Shown here one piece after another: positions 11,243 through 24,090 of a stretch of DNA of 64,000 nt. Every line of letters begins with the position of its first letter. The first letter of the stretch is position 1. This stretch comes from Sparassis latifolia (Eukaryota; Basidiomycota; Agaricomycetes; Polyporales; Sparassidaceae). Both the position numbers and the translations under genes were made by a program. The stretch covers positions 124,001-188,000 of the forward strand of contig JAENRS010000014.1 of assembly GCA_018466975.1 (NCBI GenBank). The letters are read 5' to 3'. The notes beneath the pieces are model-generated. The model was given only the letters and a program-made list of their open reading frames with translations, had not been told where the DNA came from and ran no database searches.

Positions 11243-12419
11243 TCACTGCAGCTCACTGATCGCCGCGCCATCTACCGCCCACGTCCCGCGTGGGACGCGG
11301 AAAGGGTCGGACTGGCGCGAGTATGTGATGTCACCCAGACGTCCTACCGCATTCAGCTTCACCGGGTCCACCAGTCCGCGCTCGTTCAGCACGTCCTTCC
11401 GCACGTGGATATACTTCACCAGCCCGAGGACCAGTGTCGTCGTCGCCTTGCCTGTCTCGGGATGCACGATCTCGTGGGACTGGAACAGCTGCAGATCCTG
11501 CGTCGGCGAACATCAACCGTCTCGAGGAGTACTATTGGTCCGTACCTCGCACTCCATGCTGAACGCGCTCTCCTTAACGCGCGCCGCCTTTATCTTGATC
11601 TGTGGCACGCAGAAATAGCAGAGTAAAAGTTAGACTCCGACAGCACTCAAATGGCACTATACGCACGCTCGGCTCTTTCGTCAGCCCGCTTAGCGGCCAT
11701 TCGCTGACCTCCGTGGGCGCGTCCACCGCCGTGGCGTTCGCACCCGCGACAAACGCGTGGCTGATAATATTCACCGTGAACTCTTTCGTGCTCACTACAT
11801 TCCGCAGCGTGTCCTTGAAGCCGCGGGCGCCCGGCAGGTGCAACACCGCGAAAGACACGACGGGTGGATCGAATGTGACCTACAGCGCGCTCAGAGTTCA
11901 AAGTCGTATGGGAAATACTCCGTCAGTGCTCACCATATTGAACCAGCTGGTAGAACGCGTTGATGACGGCCGCATCAGTGCGAGAGTAGGTGTATAGATG
12001 GGGAACGCGACTTTACCTGAACGGCGCGAGGTTCTCCGTACCCGTCTCGGATATGGAGGAGACAAACGCTATCGGACGGGGATGATCCGCTAATCATGAG
12101 AGCATACTGCCACCCCCAGTCAGTGCGAGCTCCCTCCCAGCTTACATTAACCGGACGGACACTCACCAATCTCCTGCACCCGCCGACGCACGCATGACGC
12201 CGCGAGGAACCGCAAGGAACTGAACGGGCGACCAACTCACGAGGGGTCCGCAGTCGCGGCGTCGACGACCTGGAAACCGGCCTTCTCGCCCGCAAGCCAC
12301 TCGCGCCCTTCGAGCGTCGCGTCTACCTTCTGCCCAAACGTCCACCCCGGTACGGGCGGCGTGGTGAACTTGGCTCGCGCGTCGTGGGTAAATGGGGGGA
12401 GGTCATCGATGGAGCCCAT
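11243..12419 (-). CDS. Flavin reductase-like FMN-binding protein (frame broken in this assembly)
   Basis: Seven exons on the minus strand: 12241-12419, a 7-nt microexon 12167-12173, 12017-12106, a 13-nt exon 11934-11946, 11667-11879, 11546-11599 and 11243-11497. The start is MGSIDDLPPFTHDARAKF. Then come YALMISG and PRPIAFVSSISETGTENLAPF, the hallmark of the flavin reductase-like / flavoredoxin split barrel, followed by VTFDPPVVSFAVLHLPG, KEFTVNIISHAFVAGANATA, ESAFSMECE and LVLGLVKYIHV. Members bind FMN and reduce or transfer flavin. The substrate is unknown. Between YALMISG and PRPIAF (about 12076-12084) the frame shifts, so the sequence as given does not translate through. I treat this as a likely small indel. 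The tiny exons are supported because they alone connect DPS-RL-YALMISG and APF-SWFNM-VTFDPP. Confidence 0.75.
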
Positions 12420-13232
12420 GTTCGAGCGGGAGTGTGGGGATGAGCTAGAAAGGCGAGCTAGTGAGGTAGGGTAGCTTAGTGTTACGGCTGCGTAGCGATA
12501 GCAGGCGGGCCTTAATTAGCGGGTGCGCATGTGGTTGAATCCTCGGGTCCAGCGCTCACTCAGCATCCTGGTCGTTTACCCAGGCTGATGGGTACCGCGA
12601 TGCCACGACGCGGACAACGGTGAGAAAGCGGTGAGAACAGATCGGATACCACACCCTGCACACATCTTTGATCCGAGCCTGCTCCTGCGTACGATGTATG
12701 AGCTTATCGGAGTGTTTGTCCAAAAGTCGCAGACGAGGGGCACGAGATTTGTTACCAGCAGAGATGAGAGCGCATCGTAACGCGAGGTAAGGCATACTAC
12801 ACTTGGTGACACAGGATTACTGTAGTGTATGCACGACCGCTGGAATGTGCCCGATGCGGTGCATGAACACAGTGCGGCATACTGTGCAGCCGGTGAGAGG
12901 AGGTATCGTGGAGTGCAGGGGTCGACTCATCACGATCTAGTGTTTGAAACTCGAAGCTGCAATTGAAGTATAGCGTCTACTAAAGCTGTATTGGTGTACG
13001 CCGGGTTTAGGAGATCGGCTCGGAAATCATGCAAGTAAAATTTGGAGTGTTATTACACTAGCCATTCAGTACACTGCAACTCTACAGGCGCCTCAGTTGG
13101 CAATGCGGAGAGATAGGTAGTGTTCGTTTCGTGATAATACACAAACAACCAGCAAGAACGTGGCGCGCCTCCGAGCTCAGGCTCAGCAACACGGGAAGAC
13201 AGAGAGAACTTCCAGTCCAGCGAATATACAGA
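12420..13232. other. Intergenic, no gene recognised
   Basis: About 0.8 kb between the flavin reductase-like gene and cofilin, both on the minus strand. No conserved coding exon or RNA gene was recognised. It should contain the promoter of the former and the 3' UTR of the latter. Confidence 0.4.
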
Positions 13233-13844
13233 TTAGTTTCCTCGGGACACTTTGTCCAGTACTGCGGGAAAGGAGTGCAGTCAGCGTTGCGCCATGGCAG
13301 ATGTCAGGAAGGTGGGTGAGGTTAGGGGAATACGTACCGCTTTCGTACGCTACCTCGCTGTAATCCGTGCCCTGGATCTCGTGCGCGACGCCGACGAGGG
13401 AACGTCGGAGACCGTCCTTCGACGACGCGAACATCATCTTCGCCTTGATCTTTGCATCATCTGGGGACCTGCACGCACAATTCGTCAACACAACACATCT
13501 GACGTCGAACAAGAAGCGACGGGCACGCACCAGGAGAAAAAGGTGATCTTGTTCCGTATCCCGCCCTCCTTCTCGTATTCGAAGTCGTAGATAGCCCAGC
13601 GGCACTCGCCCTCGGGGAGGTCCGCGAGGAAGTCCTCGTAGCTCTTGGATGGAGACGTCTTCTCCACGACGACCTCCGTGTGTTCGTCGTTGATCTTGAA
13701 AATGATGTACTTGCTCTTTTTGCCAAGCTTGAGCTCCTGGAACGCTTCAAGACATTCCGAGTTCACGCCGATTCCGGAGGCCTGTCGAGAGCACACGATC
13801 AGCATCGCCGCAACGTAGCTGCGCGAAAAAAGTAGACGCACCAT
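13233..13844 (-). CDS. cof1: Cofilin (ADF/cofilin actin-severing protein)
   Basis: Four exons on the minus strand: 13842-13844 (only the start codon), 13531-13781, 13338-13468 and 13233-13261, giving 137 aa, the usual cofilin size. The protein reads [20 protein letters not shown] at the N-terminus, where the serine after Met-Ala is the usual phosphoregulated position. It continues [80 protein letters not shown] and ends [21 protein letters not shown]. The long actin-binding helix ([10 protein letters not shown]) is intact. Cofilin binds and severs ADP-actin filaments. The ATG-only first exon is supported because the alternative read-through start lacks the conserved N-terminal serine. It is followed on the same strand by alpha-actinin, another actin regulator. 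Confidence 0.95.
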
Positions 13845-14125
13845 GGCTGCAAGCGTACGTAGATGATTGTGAGGTGGAGGTAGATATAGAGATTGGACGG
13901 AGAGCTGGTGGTGAAGCTTTGAAGAGGCTATCTAATAGCAGATAAATCGCGATGGTGGCTGTGACAACGGCGATTGCCACTCTGATTGGACGAGGCCCAG
14001 TGGCTGCGGGCGTACTTACTCGCGCAGGCGCAGCTCCTCTGCGATCTGTTTCTCAATCTATTTGCCTGTTCAAACGTATCCGAGTCCATAAAATACACAA
14101 GAATTTCATGATCTGCTCGGGCACT

Positions 14126-16966
14126 TCACTCAAAAACGTGGTCCAGCCACGCCTCGTAATCATACTCAGGCTCCCCCGCACCGTTCTGCGCACTGACAGA
14201 CGGCATGACCTCGCGCAGATACTCAATCGCGCTCGTCGGCAGTTGCGCGATCCGCAGGTCGAGCTCTGTCACGAACGGCTGCATGGGCGTCAGTGTCACT
14301 AGGCCGAAAGAGGTAAAGAGGTTTAAATTGACCTTCTCCGCAGCGATGCCCCGGAAGGCGTCGCGCAGCTGCTCCGGCGACGTCTGATCCTCCGTGATAT
14401 CGACCTGGAGTCAGGAGTAAGCGCTGTGAACTCACGAAGGACCAAGCGGCGCATACCAAGAGATTGATGAACGCCTCGAACGTCACTGCGCCGTAGTCTT
14501 GCATGAGGTGGTCGTAGATAATGTCCATATCCTCGTCCTGCGGATGCGGCGGGTACCTCAATGAAGAGTCGCAAGTAAGGATGAACAAGCACATACCGAG
14601 TAGACGATCCCCAGACTGGCGAGTGCGCTGACTATCTCCGTTTGGTTGAGCGTATTCGATTCGTCGCGGGCAAAGTACCGGAATGTGCTCTCGAACTGTT
14701 CGAGCTGCGCCGGAGTCAAGTTCGTCATGTTACGCGAGACTATCTGCTCCGCCATAGCCTTGGTCAGTACACTGCATACAGCAGATGTCCGCACAATGCG
14801 CAGAAGCAGAAGCAGAATGGCACCTGATTATCGATAAACGCGATCTTTTTCGACACGCTCTGTGCGAGGAGCTCGAGCTCGAACTGTAAGTCCTGGCACG
14901 TAAAGACGGTATAGTCGTTCTCATCCACATTTGCCGCTCGGCACTCGTCTTCGGCTGCCGCCACCTCAGCGAGCGCGACCGACAGCGCGGGCATCCTAGT
15001 GTTTAGCTCGTGTACCAGCTCTTGCTGCGCCTGCCGATGACATGTGAGCTGTAGTATACGCCAAAGCAGATGATGCGCACCTCAAGGGGCGCTTCGACTG
15101 ATGTCAATTCAGAGGAAAACGCATGCAGGCGTCGCTCAAAGTTGTTCGCGAGGTCGGCGTATTTGACACGCAACGATTCCTTAATTCTATCAGTCCCATA
15201 TTGAGCAACCGGTTCAAAGACCTCAAAAGTCGTCAGACTTACTGTCGTATCTGCGCATTAATTGCGCGAGACCGCTTCGCCTCCGACGCCAGTAGCATGT
15301 TCCACTCCGTGTCCAAATCCTATCACACATCAATCACAACAAGCATGAGCACCCGCCACACATGCACCTCACGCAGGGTGAGGGAGCGCCGGACCTACCG
15401 CGATGGCAAGACCGGGCGGGGGAACGTACTCCCTTAGCCTGTACGTGCGCAGCTTCGTCTGCACATTCCCGAAGAGCGTCGCGACGTCCTGCTTCTCGGT
15501 AACCCACGCGCGCTTCGTGCGCTGTTTGTAGGTGCTGAAGTTCATCGAGTGCTCCTTCGCGTCCGCGTACGTGCCTATGAACTGGATCACAGACCATTGG
15601 ATTTGAATGTTGGACATCGCTGCTAGTAGCTGCGGAGCATGGAGTCAGAAATCGAGGAAATGGCACGATAAGATGGATGCGGACAGCTCGAACACGCCGC
15701 TCGTAGTCGTTCTTGCTGACCCATACTGATTGCATTAGCTCTGCGAACTTCTCTACTCGACGCGATTCATTCACGGCTTGATCTAGCAAAGGTTCACGTT
15801 AGAGACGGGCATGTAGCCTGATGGCGAGCCTTACCCATGGAAGAGAAGGCATGGAAGAAGCTAGCAATGTAGGTCATGACGCTACGCTCGTCTGGATGAT
15901 TAGTATCGCACAAATCGGCTACTTCTAGAAGTTGCTGGAGACGTCTTAACCCTGTGAAGTTGGTGTAGGGGACAGCAGAATCAACATACGGGAATGCCTA
16001 GATGATCGGTGGCTACTTGGAAAGCGAGGCGGGTATTTCCATGTCGGTCATTCTAGTAAGAGGGCTATAAGAGATTAGCAAGATCGTAGGACCTCGTAAG
16101 ACTACCTTGTCCAACTTGTCGTAATCAATGAGATCGGGCCGATGGCAATGAATCAGAGCGCATCTGTAGGAGTAAATGAGACTACAATTACCATGTTGTC
16201 ACAATTCCACTGACAATGCCAGACCATCGGACCAGCTGAGGAGAAATCTTGCACGTTGACTTCCTTGTACGGGGCAGTCTTGCGCTGACACCAGAGCAGG
16301 AGACCCTCTTTTGCCGAGAGGCCTTCTTCGCTTTCACATACGCATTACTCAGCGTGTAGCCTATAAAATATGAGGTGGCTACAGACAGACCTGATCTCTG
16401 CGATGGTAAAGCGGAGGATGAGAGTCCAAATCATGCCAAGGATGAGCTTTAGGTTGCCATCGATGATATCTGGTCGAGAGTCAGTTCGCCAGGGAACACG
16501 GAGAGTAGCTGATACCACCTTCTGGGCCGATGTTGGTGAGCTTTACGCCTCGCGACGTGATGAACTCCAATGCTTTATTCACATTCTCAGCCTTCTGAAC
16601 GCGCATTCTCGGAGCCTTATTGTATCTTCCGAGAGAGGTATCGCCTGCATGCTATTTGAGATGCTGTGCCGCATATTCTGCGCCTACTTACCCATGATTT
16701 CCTGCCCGGCGTTGGTAATTGGTTGTGTTCAGATAAAAATAACGAACGAGATTCACCATGAGTTGAATCAGTCGCACACCATCCGATAGATCCTTGACAA
16801 GGGATGTCATTGGTGGATGTCCATTGGACTCTAGTTTAGTGTTGAGCCTAAGATGTGTATGAGCCTGGGCTGCGCCGAGCACTCCAAGGACAGGTATGAC
16901 ACGCGCCATCTGCAGAACGTTCGTTCCTGGACACCGCGTGAACGCGCCTCAAGAGACTCCATCATA
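14126..16966 (-). CDS. ain1: Alpha-actinin (actin cross-linker)
   Basis: A minus-strand gene with many short introns. It begins [20 protein letters not shown], joins to [20 protein letters not shown] and [10 protein letters not shown] (first calponin-homology domain), then [19 protein letters not shown] and the second CH domain with [19 protein letters not shown] (approximate reading around 16.1-16.3 kb). Spectrin-type helices follow ([36 protein letters not shown]), then EF-hand-like repeats ([40 protein letters not shown]), and it ends [12 protein letters not shown]. This is the fungal Ain1 layout: CH-CH, short rod, EF-hands. The first intron appears to use a GC donor (see findings). I did not fix every internal exon boundary. 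It shares a 468-bp divergent promoter with SSRP1. Confidence 0.88.
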
Positions 16967-17434
16967 TGCTACACTGTGCAGTCTGAAGCAGAGAGAAAAA
17001 GCTAGCAGAGGGTGAGGCTTAAGTGAGTAGCGAGTGCACCGCTGAGAGCCGGTTGAAGGGGAGCAACTTTCCAACTCCGAAAATGCACATTTCTCATTGA
17101 GAAATGTCACTGTCACTGTCGACAGGCGTCTGCTCATCACTTCGGAGTCCTCTTGAATATTTGGTTTCCATCCTACTATTATTTCACCAGTATAATTGGC
17201 GAGTATGGGGCGCATGAGAAATTCAACCAATGCGCGGCGCAATTGACGATGAGTTGTCCCTCACGAACGCGTCTTGTCACGTCACGCTAAAAGCATTGTA
17301 ACAATTGCCAGCACGTGGGAAAGCCTGCATTTGTAACCTCAGACCCGAGACGCGTCCCAAGTAAGTAAGTACCTTGCACTCTCTCCTCAACACGACCGTC
17401 TCCCCCTTCCTCCTCAACACGACCTACAACAACA
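16967..17434. promoter_or_regulatory. Divergent promoter region, alpha-actinin / SSRP1
   Basis: 468 bp separate the alpha-actinin start (minus) from the SSRP1 start (plus). The right end is pyrimidine-rich with repeated CTCCTCAACACGACC (17388-17425), typical of fungal leaders just before an ATG. No clear TATA was seen. Confidence 0.5.
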
Positions 17435-19737
17435 ATGACGACCCAATTCGACCGTATTTATCATGACCTATCTCCTGAGGTTGGCAGTAAGTCTCATCGT
17501 GTCCGCGGACGGTGCTTTGTCTCACAGTCTTGCAGAATTCCGTGTTGCAGCAAGCGGAATGGCATGGAAGGGCGAGGAAAGTGAGGCCATGGTTGCGGTA
17601 ACATCCACAGACATCAAGTGGGCGCAATGGCTGCGTGTAGCTCGCAACTACCAGCTTCGCGTCGGCTTGAAGGACAGGTCGCGGGAGACGTTCGATGGCT
17701 TCTCGCGCGAGGTGCGCCATGAGATTCGCGACCTATTGACTCATTTTCACGCTACGTTTCGCACAGGACCATGATAAGCTTGCTCAACTCCTCAGGCAGC
17801 ACTTCAGTATCACTCTCGAGACGAAGGAAGTTTCCCTGAAAGGGTGGAACTGGGGCATGACTGACTTCCAAGGTAAGTGCGGTGTCTCTAGTGTGCACAA
17901 ATATGCTCAAGGTGCTGGATCAAACAGGGCAGGACCTCGCCTTCCTCGTCTCCAACAAAACCTCGTTTGAGCTGCCGCTCACGCAAGTCGCCAACTCGAA
18001 CATCGCTGGTAAGACAGAGGTCTCCCTCGAGTTCGCTACGCCCTCGAACAAAAAGGCCGCCCGGAACGCGCCCGACGAGATGGTCGAGATCCGGTTCTAC
18101 GTACCAGGCACCCACACGCGCAGCGCGCGGGGCTCCGACGCGGGCTCGCAGAAATCCGATGAAGAAGACGAGGAGGAGGAGATCAGCGCTGCCCAGGCAT
18201 TCCACGACTCCGTCAAGGATAAGGCGGAGATTGGCCAGGTCGCGGGCGATATCATCCTCAGCTTCGAGGAGGTGCTCGTCCTCACGCCCCGCGGTCGCTA
18301 CGACGTTGACATGTTCCCCGAGTTCTTGCGGCTACGGGGCAAGACGTACGACTACAAGATCATGTACTCGAGCATCTCGAGGTTGTTTTTGCTACCCAAG
18401 GATGACCTGCATGTGCTGTTCATCGTAAGTAAACTACATTGCTGCCGCTTGGCGAGTTATTTATGGCATTGCAGCTTGGGCTCAGCATACCAATCAGACA
18501 AGGACAGACCCGCTACCAGTACCTTGTGATGCAGTTCAGCCGTGAAGAGGAAATTACTGCAGAGCTCAACATGACAGAGTCAGTTCTCGGCCTTTTCTGT
18601 GCTCCTTGCTAAGGGATCTCACGTTCCTGCTCCCCACAGCGAGGAAGTCGCCAAATACGACCGCCTGAAGAAAAATTATGAAGATCCAACGTTCGAAGTC
18701 GTCTCGGGCGTCTTCCGGGCGCTCTCCGGCAAGAAGATCATTGGCACGGGCAGCTTCCAGAGGTACGTGGCACCCGTCCAGCGCAGCACGCCCAGCCACT
18801 GACACCGTCGCGCAGCCACGACGGGCACGCAGGAGTGAAGGCGAACCTGAAAGCGGTGCAGGGCGACCTGTACATGCTCGAAAAATACATCTTCTTCGTG
18901 TCGAAGCAGCCTACGCTGCTGGAGCTCTCGGAGCTGCACCAGGTCGTATTCTCCCGGCTCGGCGCGGGGATGGGCGCGACGGCCGCGCGCACGTTCGACC
19001 TGAAGATCGTGACGCGGAACGGGCCCGAGTACACGTTCACGTCGATCAGCAAGGAGGAGCACGACGGACTCGACGCGTACCTCAAGGAGAAGAAGGTCCG
19101 CGTCAAGAACGAGATGATGGAGGGCGAGCTCATCATGGGCGCCGGCGACGACGAGGACGAGGAGATGCAGAGCGTTGCGAGCAGCGGCGAGGAGGTGCCC
19201 AAGCCCCGGCTGGGCGGCGACGACGAGGACAGCGAAGAGGGTACGTGTTGCTTCTCTCCCGATAGTCTCGTTTCTCACTTGCTTCCCGCAGATGAGGACT
19301 TCCAGGCATCAGATTCGGACTCGGGCTCCCCAACTGAGAGCGACTCCTCTGACGGCGGCGGCAAGACCGCTTCCGACGCGAGCGGCGACCGCGAGTTCAC
19401 CAAAGCCGCGAAGGGGAAGGGCAAGGCTTCCAGGAAGAAGGCGGCCGCGAAGAAAGCAAACGGGAAGGCGCGAGAGAGTGGGCCTGAGGACGAGGAGAAG
19501 CCAAAGAAAGCGGCGCCGAAGCCGAAGCCCAAACCGAAGAAGGGGAGCGGGGACGAGGCGGAGGAGAAGCCGAAGAAGGCGGCGGCGCCCCGACCTAAGC
19601 CAAAGCCGAAGAAGGGCAGCGACGACGATGCGATGGACGTCGACGATGAGAAGCCACGGCCAAAACCTAAGCCGAAAGCAAAAGACAGCGCAGAAGAGGG
19701 TCCAGCGAAGAAGAAGATCAAGAAGTCGTCAGACTGA
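17435..19737 (+). CDS. pob3: FACT complex subunit Pob3/SSRP1
   Basis: Eight exons: 17435-17486, 17536-17711, 17767-17872, 17928-18424, 18475-18578, 18640-18762, 18816-19240 and 19292-19737, encoding 642 aa with all phases consistent. Key blocks are [62 protein letters not shown], the conserved [12 protein letters not shown] of the middle double-PH module, and [20 protein letters not shown]. With Spt16 it forms FACT, the histone chaperone that opens and rebuilds nucleosomes for transcription and replication. An acidic stretch ([20 protein letters not shown]) is followed by a Lys-Pro rich tail with repeated [10 protein letters not shown] units. No HMG box is present, as expected for the fungal Pob3 form that relies on a separate Nhp6-type HMG protein. 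Confidence 0.95.
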
Positions 19738-20029
19738 CTGCGTTCTGCGTGTTCGATTTTTCCCCGCCGGACTATCTACATAGCCGTCCCTCACACTCTC
19801 CGCTGTTCTTCTGTTGTATAAAATTCACTGCTAATATTGTTCACATCTACATCTCTCATACATATGTACAGACCGCGCTACAGATAGACTGAGATACAAC
19901 GTCAACGAACGTGCGAGATAGGCAGTGTAGGCAATAGGCTGTGCATGTGCACACGAACAACACAAGAACGACAAGTTTAAATCTAGGTATATACGCGAGA
20001 GAGGTATAGCTAGCGCCAAATAGCCGCGG

Positions 20030-23000
20030 CTATGGCTTGCGTCTACCCAGGAGCGACCCTGGCTCGAAATCGATAGAGGAACTGCTATAATCAAGTTTTT
20101 GCGGGACGTTGACGAGGGGTTGTGCGGGGCGCTGGCCGGGACGCGTCGCCACCCGGGACAGCCCAGCGGAAGACAGCACGTTGCGTTCTTGGTACAAGAC
20201 ATATGACTGACAGAGCTCGTCAGCGACATAAAGCAGGGTGAAAATTGAAGAGGGACACACCCGGGCGACGAGGATCTTCTCGACCCACTTCCTGCCCTCG
20301 CTCTCGCCGCAGGAGAAGATGTGCACGTAGTCCGCGGTGTTCTCGAAGAACGACAGGCTGTCCGTGGACTTGATCGCGAACACGTACTGCTTCGGCGCCT
20401 TGTGCGGCCGCGCGAAGATGTACGCGTCAAAGTTGTTCAGCGAGCAGAGGAACGTCTGGTCCTTCCCCTGCGAAAGACTAGTCAGACGAATGCACGCCCA
20501 GCGCAACATGGGGACATGGCTTACGGTGTCGCGCTTGGAGAGCCAGAGGCTGTGTTCACGAAGCTCGAGCCATCGCTTCTGCCACTTGCCGCGCTTGTAC
20601 TCGTGCTGCACGTACCCGCTGCACACCGGCGAGCTAGAGGGGACAGCCTGCGGCATAGGCAACGCATGTAAGCGAACTCGTCCTGGGCTCTGACACACAA
20701 TACACACCGATCGACTGAGCATATTCGCCCACACCGTCCTCTTGATGACCAAAAAATTGACAGTCCTGTCGGTATTCCAAGAACCGCACACGTCCGAAAG
20801 CAGCTCAAAATTCCGCACAGGCCGCTCTGCACCAGCACAAGCATCATCAGCTCACCGGTTAACAACGCCAAAGAAAAAGGAAAAAAACCCACCCATGCCA
20901 AAATCCTGCGACACCTCCCACACCATCCACCCACTCCCACTCCCGCCCTGCTCCAGCCCGCCCTGCGCGTCCACCACCTGCATCACGTCCCCCGCCGTCG
21001 TCGCCGCCCCAATCTCCACCAAGCAAAACCGCTGCATATTCCCCACAAATATCCGCTGCTGCCACACCGCCGGCGCCTTCGCCTGGTACGGCGGCGGCTG
21101 CGAGTAGCTCCCCGCCGCAGCGTGGCCCGGCACGAACCCCGCGGGGAGCGGCGGGGCCGGCTGCGCGTCCGCAGACGACGGCTTGCGCGCACGCGAGCGG
21201 TCGCGCTCGCCCGGGTGGCGGTCGGGGCTCGCCCTGCGCGACGGCGCGCGCAGCGAGCGCGCCCTGTCGACGCCGGCCCCGCTCGGTTCGTCGAGCCGCG
21301 GGCTGGAAGGCGGGAGCGTCGGCACGGCGGGCATAGGCTCCTGCGGGACGGGCACGCGGGTGCGCGCGACGCTCCTGCTGCGGCCCACGGAGCCAGAGGC
21401 GGAACCCGAGCCAGAGTTGGCGTACGCGCGTGCGTCCGCGGCGGGCGTCGCGGAGCGGTGGAAGGAGCGGGAGGGGCGGAGGCTATTGCTGCGCCCGCGG
21501 GCGTCTTCGCCCGAGGACTCTGTCGCGACGCGCGAGGGCTGGCGCTGCAGCAGCGCGAGGTCCGCGTTCTGGCCGTAGCTCTGGCTGGAGGAGATGCTCG
21601 TGTCCGGCGGGAAGTCCGGGGGCGCGAGCGCCTTGGGGTGGAGGTCGACGGAGGGCCGCTTGCGGGTGAGCGCGGCGGGGAGGACGGAGCGCGCCTGGAG
21701 GCCCATGAGCTTCTTCGTGAGCTCGCCGACGGCGATGGGCGAGGAGGCGTTCCCCGGGAGCGTCTTCGTCCGGGGTCTGTTGGCAGAGCGCGCGGGGTAA
21801 GCTGGCGGCGGCGGTACCGGCGCTGGCACGGGCACCGGCGCAGGCGCAGGCGCAGGTGCGGGGGCAGATTTGAAGCTCGGGCTCGGGGGCATGGGCGGCG
21901 GCGGCTGGGGCGCCTCGCGCACATGCCGCGCCGGGCGCACCTGGCGCCGCTGGTCGATCTCGTCGCGCACCTGCCGGCGGATGGTGCGCTGCGCCTTGAG
22001 TGCAGAGGGGATCTGCTGCGCGAGCGGCACGTCGTCCTCGTGGGAGGGGGGCGCGGGGCGGTGGCGCGACGGCGTCGCCGAGCGCGAGGGGCGGCGCGAG
22101 AGGTCGTCCCCGCCAAAGTCAAGCGCGGTGACGAAGTCGTCCGAGCTCTCATCTCCGTCCCCGTCCCCGTCTCCCTCATCTTCCTCCTCGTCATCTTCCG
22201 TCTCGCTCGGCGTAGACAGCGACGGCGTCGCACGCGGATTGCGCCCGTCGTCGCCATCGCGTCCATCGCGTCCGCCCGCGCCGCCAAAGCCGTTCCCGCC
22301 AGTATGGCCGTTGCCGTTACCGTAGCCATTGCCATAATACCCATTCGACCGTCCATTCCCGTAGCTCCCAGAGCTGCCCCCATAGTATCTACCTCCCCCA
22401 TTCGTCTCTCCGCGCCGCGCGCCGCCCTCGCCCCCATCCACCGGCTCCCCGCTCTCAGATCCCTCCGCGGGACCCTCGACCGACCTGATCGAGTACCGCG
22501 AGCCCGTAGAGGACGAGGACAAGCGCCGGCTAAAGCGCGTCATCTTCGCCCTCGCGTCGTCCTCCCAGAACTCCGCCGCCGCAGCGCGCGCGGGGAACGG
22601 CGGCCACGCGTACCCAAAGTCCGCCCCGAGCGCGTCGCCGTAGTCGCAGTCGGACGACGCGGCGGAGCTGCTGCTGCGCGAGTGGCTGCCCAGTGCCGGG
22701 CGCGCGAGCGCGCGGACCGTGTCCGCCGAGGTGCCCGGCTCCGCGACGAGCTTCGCGAGGCGCGTCGGGTCGAGCGCGGGGAAGGGCGTCCTGGCGAGCG
22801 CGGAGAGCGCGTGGGCGTAGCTGTAGTCGAGCGAGGCGAACAGGTCTTCTTCGAGCACGCGCGTGTAGCGCGGGGGCGGCGGCGACGGGAGGTCGCCGTC
22901 GATCGTCAGGAACGAGTTGGTCGAGCTGGGGGATGGGGGGCACAGCGAGGGGGGCGGGGCGACAGTGCCAGAGGGTGGGGAGACGGTACGGGAGGGCGGG

Positions 23001-24090
23001 GAGATAGTGCCAGAATGCGGGAAAACAGCATCAGAGACAGTACCAGAGAGTGCGTACGCCGCATCAGAGGGGGGAGAGACAGTACCAGAGAGTGCGTACG
23101 CCGCATCAGAGGGGAGAGAGACAGTACCAGAGAGCGCGTAGACCGCATCTCTGGACGGGGAGACAGAGGACGAGGAGACACTACCAGAGGGGAGGAACAC
23201 CACATCTCTACAAGGGGAAACAGCGCCCGATGGACCGGGCTGGGACCGGACAGTAGCAAAAGGCACGTTCGCCGCCACCGACTCACAAGACCGTGTACTC
23301 GCGACGCTGCTCGTCTCAGCCGCGTCCCCCTCAGGCCCAACCTCCAGCTGCACATCGACCATCATCCGCGAATCCCGAATGACACTCAGCTCCGTCGGCC
23401 GCCGCATATGCCGCCGCCGCTTCGTCTCCAGCACGGGCGCAGGCTCAGGCTCCGCCCACGGCTCCGCGGGGAGCTGCGCGCCGACGCGTCCGCGGGGGAC
23501 CTACGTCCGCTCAATCAACACCTCAGCACACGACCATGCGCGGGTGCACGTACCTTGGGGACCACGACGTGGGACTGCGCGAGCGTGTTGAGGGACGGGA
23601 GGGACGGGCGCGGGCGGAACGCGGGGCGGGTGTGCGCCGACTGGGCTTGGCCGGAGGACTTGGGGCGGACGAGCTCGGCCGGGCGGGGGAGGACCGGCGA
23701 CGCGAGCGGCGAGCGCAGGGGCGACACCGGCGCGGCGTCCGAGAAATCGAGCGGGGGCAGCCGCGGGCTGCGCTCCGACGGCGCGGGCGACAGGTTCGCG
23801 AACGGGTCCGAGTCTAGCAGGTCGGGCGGCGGCGAGTGGCGGCGCGCCGTCCCGAGATCGAGCAGCGGGAGGTCGGGGAGGGACGACACTGAGCCGAAGC
23901 GCGACGAGGAGGAGGAGGGGGAGGGGGACGCGGGTGAGAGCGTCGCCGCCGAGCTCGCGCGGGAGCGTGTGCGCGTGCGCGCGTGTGTGCGAGGGGACGG
24001 GGTCGCGGGCCTCGCGGGGGAGTCTGGCGCGCTCGCGAGCTGCACCACCGTCGCGAAGAGCGACTGCACCGAGCGCCGTTTCTTCACCAT
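20030..24090 (-). CDS. Large Ras-association plus PH domain protein
   Basis: Six exons on the minus strand: 23554-24090, 20893-23500, 20708-20826, 20525-20647, 20261-20467 and 20030-20206, giving 1256 aa with all phases consistent. The first ~900 residues are Ser/Pro/Arg-rich low-complexity sequence starting MVKKRRSVQSLFATVVQLAS, with a Gly/Asn-rich patch near the middle. The C-terminal third is folded. An RA-like segment spans RIFVGNMQRFCLVEIGAATT to WNTDRTVNFLVIKR across an intron, and a PH domain follows (CSGYVQHEYKRGKWQKRWLE, LWLSKRDTGKDQTFLCSL, YVFAIKSTDSLSFFENTADY, EGRKWVEKILVAR). RA-PH tandems are found in Ras/Rap effectors of the Grb7/RIAM/lamellipodin kind. I infer a Ras-type GTPase effector acting at the membrane. 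The exact fungal orthologue is not recognised. The gene is convergent with SSRP1 (292 bp apart). Confidence 0.8.
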
